From: Methylococcaceae bacterium
GTDB lineage: Bacteria; Pseudomonadota; Gammaproteobacteria; Methylococcales; Methylococcaceae
Assembly: GCA_005792805.1 (NCBI GenBank)
Contig: SXQV01000039.1
Span: 1-9,367, forward strand
Direction: 5' to 3'
Length of the DNA: 9,367 bases
A program made the translations under genes and the position numbers. Position 1 is the stretch's first letter, and every line of letters begins with the position of its first letter. This document shows, piece after piece, positions 1 through 4,891 of the stretch. Under the pieces are notes generated by a model, which worked only from the letters and a program-made list of their open reading frames with translations, made no database searches and had not been told where the DNA came from.

Positions 1-487
1 GCCGCTGGTCGAAGGCTGCACCGTCAGCACCAAGTACGGTATGGTCAAGACCGACCATATCCTCTTCATTGCTTCTGGTGCTTTTCATCTCTCCAAGCCG
101 TCCGACCTGATTCCCGAAATGCAGGGCCGGTTCCCGATCCGCGTGGAGCTGAATGCACTGGAAGCCGGCGACTTCATCCGCATTCTGACGGAACCGGATG
201 CTTCGCTCACCGAGCAATACGCGGCCTTGTTGAAGACCGAGGGTGTGGATCTGAGCTTTGCCCCGGAAGGGATTGCCCGTATCGCCGAAATCAGCTGGGA
301 AGTGAACGAGCGGACCGAAAACATTGGTGCCCGCCGTTTGCATACGGTGCTGGAGCGGCTGCTGGAAACGATCTCTTACGACGCACCGGATAAAGCAGGT
401 GAAACTGTCACGGTGGACGCGGCCTATGTCGATCGCCAGTTAGGCGAAGTGGCCCGGGACGAAGACCTGAGCCGTTATATCCTCTGA
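1..487 (+). CDS. hslU: ATP-dependent protease ATPase subunit HslU, C-terminal part
   Basis: This is the last 161 residues of HslU (ClpY), read from base 2; the start lies before the window. HslU is the AAA+ hexameric unfoldase that feeds cytoplasmic substrates into the HslV (ClpQ) peptidase. Visible hallmarks are the core segment HILFIASGAFHLSKPSDLIP, the motif QGRFPIRVEL, the sensor-2 motif GARRLHTVLERL, and the C-terminal tail ending in LSRYIL, which in this family inserts into HslV to activate it. Compared with the usual length of about 440 residues, roughly the first 280 are missing only because the window begins here. hslV is expected just upstream. The stop is TGA, and its bases overlap the Shine-Dalgarno sequence of the next gene, so the two are probably co-transcribed. 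Confidence 0.97.
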   Translation, partial: PLVEGCTVSTKYGMVKTDHILFIASGAFHLSKPSDLIPEMQGRFPIRVELNALEAGDFIRILTEPDASLTEQYAALLKTEGVDLSFAPEGIARIAEISWEVNERTENIGARRLHTVLERLLETISYDAPDKAGETVTVDAAYVDRQLGEVARDEDLSRYIL

Positions 488-500
488 GGCGGCACCCACC

Positions 501-860
501 ATGACTGCCGTCAATCCGACCGAAATAACGCTCCACCAGAAGTCCCGTGTACTGGACATCGCCTTTGAAGACGGCCATCGCTTCGAGTTGCCATTCGAGC
601 TGTTGCGCGTCTACTCCCCTTCGGCGGAGGTCCGTGGGCATGGCCCCGGTCAGGAAGTTTTACAGGTCGGCAAGCAAGCGGTGGGGATCACTGAGGTGCG
701 CCCCGTCGGCAACTACGGCATCTGCCCCACTTTTAGCGATGGCCACAATACCGGCATCTACACCTGGGAATTCCTTTATGAGCTTGGCTCCAGACGCCAG
801 ACTCTCTGGGACGAATACCTGGACCGGCTGAAACAGGCCGGTCAGCCTCGAACCGATTGA
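501..860 (+). CDS. DUF971 protein (gamma-butyrobetaine hydroxylase-like N-terminal domain)
   Basis: A 119-residue soluble protein consisting of a single DUF971 domain. The signature is the stretch RPVGNYGICPTFSDGHNTGI (residues 67-86), followed by YTWEFLYEL. In eukaryotic gamma-butyrobetaine hydroxylase a related domain sits ahead of the oxygenase domain, but here no oxygenase domain is present, so hydroxylase activity should not be assumed. The molecular role is unknown. The ATG is supported by TGAGG (485-489), 11 bases upstream and overlapping the hslU stop. The gene lies 13 bp after hslU and 54 bp before ubiE. I know stand-alone DUF971 genes beside hslVU or ubi genes in other Proteobacteria, which hints at a housekeeping function linked to one of these neighbours. 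Confidence 0.9.
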   Translation: MTAVNPTEITLHQKSRVLDIAFEDGHRFELPFELLRVYSPSAEVRGHGPGQEVLQVGKQAVGITEVRPVGNYGICPTFSDGHNTGIYTWEFLYELGSRRQTLWDEYLDRLKQAGQPRTD

Positions 861-914
861 TACAGACAAACCCGCTCAACCCATGAGCCTGAATTCGCTA
901 TAACGAGACCAATC

Positions 915-1661
915 ATGACTGATCAAACCACTCATTTTGGCTTTCGGCAGGTGCCCGAAGGCGACAAGGCCCGGATGGTCAAGTCGGTATTCGACTCCGT
1001 GGCCGGCAAATACGACCTGATGAACGACCTGATGTCCCTGGGCATCCATCGCATCTGGAAGCGGATCGCGCTACAGCTGAGCCATGTCCGTTATGGTGAA
1101 AAAGTCCTGGACCTGGCCGGTGGCACGGGCGACATGACGGCGCTGTTCCGCGACCGGGTCGGCGAGAAAGGACAGGTCGTGCTGTCGGACATCAATGCCG
1201 AAATGCTTACCCGTGGCCGCGACCGGCTGCTGGACGAGGGCATCACCAGCGGGGTTGAATTTGCCCAGATCGACGCGGAAAAACTTCCGTTTCCGGACAA
1301 TTCCTTCGACTGCGTCTGCATTGCCTTTGGCTTGCGTAACGTGACACACAAGGACGAAGCGCTGAAATCCATGTACCGGGTGCTGAAACCCGGCGGCCGG
1401 CTGATTGTGCTGGAGTTTTCCGAGGTCCAGGGTGCCGTGTTCAAGAAAACCTATGATCTCTATTCCTTCAGGCTGCTGCCACTGATGGGCAAGCTGGTTG
1501 CAAACGATGAGGAAAGTTACCGCTATCTGGCGGAAAGCATTCGCATGCATCCAAATCAGGAAACCCTGAAACAGATGATGCAGGACGCGGGGTTCAGCCG
1601 CTGTGAATTTTTCAACCTGACCCATGGCGTGGTGGCCGTCCACCGAGGCTACAAGGTTTGA
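915..1661 (+). CDS. ubiE: Ubiquinone/menaquinone biosynthesis C-methyltransferase UbiE
   Basis: A 248-residue SAM-dependent methyltransferase that performs the C-methylation in ubiquinone synthesis (and demethylmenaquinone methylation where menaquinone is made). The SAM-binding glycine motif is VLDLAGGTGDM (residues 64-74). The family signatures are KYDLMNDLMSLGIHRIWKR (32-50), FGLRNVTH (138-145) and the C-terminal NLTHGVVAVHRGYK. Length and N-terminus (TTHFGF) match E. coli UbiE (251 residues), which supports the ATG at 915; the ribosome site before it (CGAGA) is weak. It is a soluble protein expected to work in the cytosolic Ubi complex. It is followed without a gap by ubiJ and ubiB, the same order as in E. 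coli. Its TGA stop overlaps the ubiJ start. Confidence 0.97.
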   Translation: MTDQTTHFGFRQVPEGDKARMVKSVFDSVAGKYDLMNDLMSLGIHRIWKRIALQLSHVRYGEKVLDLAGGTGDMTALFRDRVGEKGQVVLSDINAEMLTRGRDRLLDEGITSGVEFAQIDAEKLPFPDNSFDCVCIAFGLRNVTHKDEALKSMYRVLKPGGRLIVLEFSEVQGAVFKKTYDLYSFRLLPLMGKLVANDEESYRYLAESIRMHPNQETLKQMMQDAGFSRCEFFNLTHGVVAVHRGYKV

Positions 1662-2326
1662 GCGTGGCAGAGAGCAACCTGCTCACGGCCAGCATCACCG
1701 CCAGTGTGCTGCGCACGCTGGCCCGTCATCATCTGGGAGAGTCGCCCGAGGGTATGGCCGCCTTGCGAGGTTTGGCTGGTCAGGTGATTGCACTGCGGCT
1801 GGAGCCGTTCGGCAGGGTGATTTTCCTGTGCCCGACCCATGAGGACATTCAGGTTTTTACTGAGATCAGTGGAAAGCCCGATGTCACCATTGCCGGCAAT
1901 CTGGCCGCTTTCACCAAAGCAGGACTGGGCAACGACTCTCAGAAAAGCCTGAAGTCCAGCGGCTTAAGCATCAGCGGCAATGCCGAGTCGGCACGCCAGT
2001 TTCAGACCCTCAGCAAAGCCCTGCACATTGACTGGGCACGACTTTTCTCGCGCTTCCTGGGCGCGCGACTGGCAGACTCTGTGCTTTCGGTGACGGATGC
2101 CGGAAAGAACTGGGTTCGCGAAGCCCTGACCGCATGGCAGTCCGATGCCTCCGAATACCTTCGTGAGGAAGCCCGATGGTTACCCGATCAAACACAAACT
2201 GATGCCTTCTTTGCCGAAGTCGATCAGTTGCGTTCGGATATGGATCGATTGAACGCACGCATCAGCCGACTCACCTCGACCCTGCATCAACCCAAACTCC
2301 CCTCTCCCAGCGACAACCCCTCGTGA
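1658..2326 (+). CDS. ubiJ: Ubiquinone biosynthesis accessory factor UbiJ (SCP2 domain)
   Basis: A 222-residue UbiJ, the lipid-binding accessory protein that with UbiK helps assemble or feed the soluble ubiquinone-synthesis complex. An SCP2-like domain spans roughly residues 10-115 (IALRLEPFGRVIFLCPTHED, then KPDVTIAGNLAAF). The C-terminal part contains a probable coiled coil at about 183-207 (FFAEVDQLRSDMDRLNARIS), as expected for UbiK contact, followed by a Pro/Ser-rich tail. E. coli UbiJ has 201 residues. The start is either TTG at 1658 (TTGA overlap with the ubiE stop; GAGG 9 bases upstream) or GTG two codons later at 1664 (AAGG 7 bases upstream). The sequence does not decide, and there is no nearby ATG. 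Identification rests on the domain plus its position between ubiE and ubiB. Confidence 0.92.
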   Translation: MSVAESNLLTASITASVLRTLARHHLGESPEGMAALRGLAGQVIALRLEPFGRVIFLCPTHEDIQVFTEISGKPDVTIAGNLAAFTKAGLGNDSQKSLKSSGLSISGNAESARQFQTLSKALHIDWARLFSRFLGARLADSVLSVTDAGKNWVREALTAWQSDASEYLREEARWLPDQTQTDAFFAEVDQLRSDMDRLNARISRLTSTLHQPKLPSPSDNPS

Positions 2327-3576
2327 TTCGTCCTGCTACCCTGAGACGACTGCGCCACATACGGCGTGTCCTGCTGCGACATGGCCTTAACGAACTGATT
2401 GACTTCGATCAGCTGTCCGGCCCGCTGCGGTACCTTTTGAAGCTTGGCACCGCTACAGTGACCGTCACGGAAGCCAGCCGTGCGCCTCGTGGCGCACGCA
2501 TTCGCGGGACGCTGGAAGATCTGGGACCCATCTTCGTCAAATTCGGCCAAACGCTATCGACCCGGCGCGACCTGTTGCCGGATGACATCGCCGAAGAGCT
2601 GGTCAAGCTCCAGGATCGTGTTCCACCGTTCCCTGGCAGCGAAGCGCGTCACATGGTCGAACATGCCCTGGGCAAGCCGGTTTCGGAATTATTTTCCAAA
2701 TTTGACGAAACACCACTGGCCTCTGCTTCAGTGGCTCAGGTGCATACCGCCGAGTTGCACAGTGGCGAGGCCGTAGTCGTCAAGGTGCTGCGTCCCGGCA
2801 TAGAGGAGCAGATTCGTACCGATCTTGACCTGCTGTTCGAGCTGGCCCGTTTGGTGGACCGGTTCTGGAAAGGTGCCAAACGCCTGCGGCCTGCCGAGGT
2901 CGTCGCCGAATTTGAAAAAACCATCCTCGATGAACTGGACCTGGTGCGGGAAGCCGCCAATGCGGCGGAAATTCGCCGCCGGTTTGAGAATTCGGAAATG
3001 CTTTACATCCCTAAAGTGTATTTCGACTACACGCGGCGCGATGTCATGGTGATGGAGCGCATTTCCGGCATTCCAATTGGCGATGTCGATCAGTTAAGGC
3101 GTGAGGGCGTCAATCTTAAAACCCTGGCTGAACGCGGCGTCGAGATCTTTTTCACCCAAGTACTCCGCGACAGCCTGTTTCATGCCGACATGCACCCCGG
3201 CAATATTTTTGCCACGAAAGACGCGCGCTATATCGCCGTGGATTTCGGGATTGTTGGCAGCATCTCGCACGAGGACAAGCATTACATCGCGGAGAATTTC
3301 CGGGCATTTTTCAACCGCGATTACCGTCGTGTCGCAGAGATGCACATCGAATCGGGCTGGGTACCGCACGATACCCGGGTCATGGAGTTCGAAGCGGCTA
3401 TCCGTGCCGTTTGTGAACCCATTTTCAATAAGCCGCTCAAGGATATTTCCTACGGACACCTTCTGCTGCGGCTGTTCCAGGTGGCCCGACGATTTGACAT
3501 GGAAGTTCAACCACAACTGGTACTGCTACAAAAAACGCTGCTCAATATCGAAGGCCTCGGCCGCGACCTGTATCCG

Positions 3577-3579
3577 TAG
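3577..3579 (+). other. ubiB: In-frame amber codon replacing a conserved Gln in ubiB
   Basis: TAG at codon 419 of ubiB. It is one transition away from CAG, the codon expected for the Gln of LYPQLDLW. No frameshift or other lesion accompanies it, and similarity to UbiB resumes at the very next codon. The base after it is C, a context generally considered weak for termination. The normal end of the gene (3955-3957) is also TAG followed by C. The other visible genes end in TGA or TAA. Confidence 0.95.
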
Positions 3580-3957
3580 CTCGATCTCTGGCAGACCGCC
3601 AAACCCTTCCTCGAACGCTGGTTCAGGGACGAACTGGGACCTGCGGCCAGCCTGAACAAGCTGCGCGCGGAACTGCCACAATGGGCACAACATTGGCCGG
3701 ATGCGCCCATGCTCGCGCACCGCGTCTTAAGTGATACCGCTAATGGCAAACTGACTGTGAATTTCCAGTCGCGAGAACTGGATGCCCTGCGAAGAGATCT
3801 GGCGCTCAATCAACGTCGAGTACTGATGGGGGTCACCGGCGGGTCACTGCTGATTTGCGGTACGCTGCTGCTGGCGGCGGGCGTCCTGCCTATTTTGGCT
3901 TCACTCTCCGCCCTCACGGGCTCGATCCTGTTGGGAATCGCCTGGATGGGTGCCTAG
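3580..3957 (+). other. ubiB: 3' remainder of ubiB after the amber codon
   Basis: 125 sense codons in the same frame as ubiB. They begin LDLWQTAKPFLERWF and end in two hydrophobic segments: one around GGSLLICGTLLLAAGVLP and one around LSALTGSILLGIAWMGA. These correspond to the membrane hairpin that anchors UbiB. The first ATG in this stretch is at 3709, with only a weak CCGGA upstream, so independent translation of a useful protein is unlikely. The intact reading frame argues that the amber codon is recent, erroneous, or read through. Confidence 0.85.
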
Positions 3958-3991
3958 CTGCGGCCAGGCACCCATCGATCAGGACTGATCG
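3945..3991 (+). repeat. Two inverted repeats at the end of ubiB
   Basis: The first arm GATGGGTGCCT (3945-3955) pairs perfectly with AGGCACCCATC (3966-3976) around a 10-base loop, so the stem contains most of the last codons and the first base of the TAG stop of ubiB. Immediately after comes CGATCAG/CTGATCG (3976-3982, 3985-3991), which can form a second short hairpin. A TTTT lies about 9 bases further on. This could end the ubi transcript, but there is no proper T-run directly after the first stem, so a role as terminator is uncertain. Confidence 0.45.
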
Positions 3992-4091
3992 CTAATCCGC
4001 TTTTCAGGCTCTTGTCGGGATTCCGTCACAAAAGGAGCCTTCCCGGTTTACTTCAGACTCCGCCGCCTGTAATTTTGGCTTTCAGACGGTT

Positions 4092-4134
4092 CACAAGACC
4101 CCGCTCAATGAGCGGACTAGAGCACGATCTTGTG
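4092..4134. repeat. Nested inverted repeat
   Basis: The outer arms CACAAGA (4092-4098) and TCTTGTG (4128-4134) are perfect complements. Inside them CCGCTC (4101-4106) and GAGCGG (4110-4115) form a 6-bp hairpin with loop AAT. No T-run follows on either strand, so this is not a standard terminator. Function unknown. Confidence 0.4.
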
Positions 4135-4288
4135 TCCGGCAAGAACCTGACAACCCGACGAATAACCATGCCGCAGACCAGCTGCTCTGGTGATTGCCGA
4201 CGGCAAGTGGGCTCCCGGCCAAAAACAGGATTTTCGCTACCATTCCACGCTTATCCTGTCCAGCCTAAAAAAAAGTCAAGGAAGATAC

Positions 4289-4317
4289 TTGAACATGATT
4301 GTTAACCCACATAGAAT
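4289..4317 (+). promoter_or_regulatory. Predicted sigma70-type promoter of the small membrane protein gene
   Basis: TTGAAC (4289-4294) as the -35 and TAGAAT (4312-4317) as the -10, separated by exactly 17 bases; each matches consensus at 4 or 5 of 6 positions. A run of eight A (4267-4274) lies about 50-57 bases upstream of the expected start of transcription, where an UP element would be. Transcription should begin near 4324, leaving a leader of about 137 nt before the ATG at 4461. Confidence 0.6.
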
Positions 4318-4337
4318 GAACCCCGCGATTCAGGACA

Positions 4338-4424
4338 GGGTGCCTTGGCACCCATCTGGTCACGATCGGTAACCTTGGTTACTCAATAAAGGGCGATTGG
4401 CCAGCGAGCCCTCGGGGCCAATCG
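4338..4424 (+). promoter_or_regulatory. Structured 5' leader with three inverted repeats
   Basis: Three perfect inverted repeats follow the predicted promoter. GGGTGCC-TT-GGCACCC spans 4338-4353. GTAACC-TT-GGTTAC spans 4369-4382. CGATTGGCC/GGCCAATCG (4394-4402 and 4416-4424) is a 9-bp stem with a 13-base loop that can pair further inside. The first two share the core CCTTGG and their centres are 30 bp apart. They may be protein-binding sites in DNA or RNA hairpins in the leader. The last one ends 36 bases before the ATG and leaves the Shine-Dalgarno free. I do not recognise a riboswitch class. Confidence 0.45.
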
Positions 4425-4460
4425 GACAATAATCAGTAAAGTTTGTTGAGGTAAATAACA

Positions 4461-4634
4461 ATGGAACAAGAAAAAGATAACTTCTGGCTGTACATTGGCG
4501 CTCTGATCGTTGCCGTAATCATCGGCGTGTTCCTGCTGAAGAGCCGTGAAATGGAAAGTGCCGGTTTCTCTTCGGGTTACCAGGAGAACCGTGGCTCTGT
4601 TGAAAAGCAGATTCAAAATTCAAAAGCCAAGTAA
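4461..4634 (+). CDS. Small single-pass membrane protein, family not recognised
   Basis: An ATG-to-TAA frame of 57 residues. It begins MEQEKDNF, followed by one hydrophobic segment (residues 9-26, WLYIGALIVAVIIGVFLL), then KSRE and a polar tail of about 27 residues ending NSKAK. GAGGT (4448-4452), 8 bases before the ATG, is a strong Shine-Dalgarno, and a good promoter lies upstream, so I consider it a real gene despite its size. The acidic N-terminus and the basic residues just after the helix suggest N-outside, C-inside topology, without a cleavage site. It has its own promoter and is the only gene between the ubi operon and malQ. It is less GC-rich than its neighbours. No function can be assigned; an accessory subunit or regulator of a membrane complex is only one possibility. 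Confidence 0.75.
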   Translation: MEQEKDNFWLYIGALIVAVIIGVFLLKSREMESAGFSSGYQENRGSVEKQIQNSKAK

Positions 4635-4642
4635 AAATGGGT

Positions 4643-4671
4643 GCCCTTCACTTCCTTGTGACCTGAAGGGC
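4643..4671. repeat. Inverted repeat just after the small gene
   Basis: GCCCTTCA (4643-4650) and TGAAGGGC (4664-4671) form a perfect 8-bp stem with a 13-base loop, 8 bases after the TAA of the small gene. No T-run follows on the + strand. On the - strand it is followed by ACCCATTTTT, so it may be a second, weaker stop for transcription coming from malQ, or a 3' stabilising hairpin for the small mRNA. Confidence 0.4.
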
Positions 4672-4679
4672 CTCGACCG

Positions 4680-4720
4680 AATAATAAAAATTATATTTCA
4701 GGCTTCGGCCAACTCCTGAA
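4680..4720 (-). terminator. Candidate terminator of the glgC-malQ transcript
   Basis: On the - strand TTCAGG (4720-4715) pairs with CCTGAA (4702-4697). Inside the loop, GGC and GCC around CGAA can pair in a competing short hairpin. The stem is followed by ATATAATTTTTATTATT. Stem plus T-rich tract, about 170 bases after the malQ stop, fits a Rho-independent terminator, although the stem is short. Confidence 0.45.
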
Positions 4721-4789
4721 CCTTGTTGCAAAACGGCTCACCCCCCCCCCGGGTCGTTGAGGTGAAAGCCGCAAGCAACAAGGTTTTTT
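4721..4789 (+). terminator. Long Rho-independent terminator containing a run of ten C
   Basis: CCTTGTTGC (4721-4729) pairs perfectly with GCAACAAGG (4775-4783). Inside, CGGCT (4734-4738) pairs with AGCCG (4767-4771) and CACC (4739-4742) with GGTG (4761-4764), leaving small internal loops. Six T (4784-4789) follow directly. This is the strongest terminator-like structure in the window and probably ends the small gene's transcript, giving an RNA of about 465 nt. The C10 run (4741-4750) lies mostly in the apical loop. The hairpin would also place the transcript end opposite the 3' end of the malQ message. Confidence 0.65.
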
Positions 4790-4891
4790 GCTGTCTATGC
4801 TTTTGTCCATGAGCAGCCCGCACCGGCAAAGAGTGAGCTACTCTGGTCAGACAGCTGCCAGACGCAGACCTTACTTCGTGGAAGAAAGGCC

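Larger units (their letters stand above)
2323..3957 (+). pseudogene. ubiB: ubiB, ubiquinone biosynthesis atypical kinase/ATPase, interrupted by an in-frame amber codon
   Basis: UbiB is a membrane-anchored kinase-like ATPase required for ubiquinone synthesis. The frame from GTG 2323 (GTGA overlap with the ubiJ stop, no clear Shine-Dalgarno, so probably translationally coupled) encodes the family motifs: KFGQ (residues 73-76), the PLASASVAQVH loop (131-141), catalytic Lys154 in VVVKVLRPG, HADMHPGNIF (287-296) and DFG (307-309). After GLGRDLYP (411-418) the frame meets TAG at 3577-3579, then continues as LDLWQTAKPFLERWF. E. coli UbiB reads LYPQLDLWKTAKPFLE here, so TAG stands for the conserved Gln (CAG to TAG). 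The remaining 125 codons stay open to TAG at 3955 and encode the two C-terminal membrane helices (about residues 495-540). Total would be 544 residues against 546 in E. coli. If the stop is real and not suppressed, the product is a 418-residue protein without membrane anchor. It could instead be a sequencing error or a suppressed codon. Confidence 0.9.
3958..4460. other. 503-bp intergenic region rich in inverted repeats
   Basis: No convincing gene on either strand. The stretch open in the ubiB frame up to TAA at 4303 has no start context and an Arg/Pro/Ser-rich translation typical of non-coding DNA. Contents from left to right are: the hairpins after ubiB; a nested structure at 4092-4134 (outer CACAAGA/TCTTGTG, inner CCGCTC/GAGCGG with a 3-base loop); a small TTGCC/GGCAA hairpin at 4194-4206; a run of eight A at 4267-4274; a sigma70-type promoter at 4289-4317; and three further inverted repeats that would lie in the leader of the small gene at 4461. 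The 4092-4134 structure could belong to an unrecognised RNA, but I find no known RNA family here. Confidence 0.6.

Noticed and set aside
876..904. Promoter before ubiE with TATAAC (899-904) as the -10.
   Set aside because: No acceptable -35 at 16-18 bases. The gap is only 54 bp and ubiE could be read from upstream, so I did not list it.
3577..3579. Pyrrolysine or genome-wide reassignment of TAG.
   Set aside because: The site is an ordinary Gln in UbiB homologues, and ubiB also needs a TAG to end at its normal length. No pyrrolysine genes are visible in the window.
4266..4293. Terminator on the - strand: TCAAG/CTTGA stem (4276-4292) followed by C and eight T.
   Set aside because: The stem is only 5 bp and mostly A/T, and no - strand gene lies to its right before malQ's own candidate terminators. 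The A-run fits better as part of the + strand promoter.
3958..4305. The ubiB frame stays open for another 115 codons after its TAG stop at 3955, to TAA at 4303, so a cell reading amber as sense would make a long extension.
   Set aside because: The translation is Arg/Pro/Ser-rich with no recognisable domain, while UbiB normally ends at 3957. It looks like chance openness and argues against general amber recoding.
4721..4783. Integron attC-like recombination site.
   Set aside because: The core site GTTRRRY and its partner are not present, and there is no cassette structure around it.
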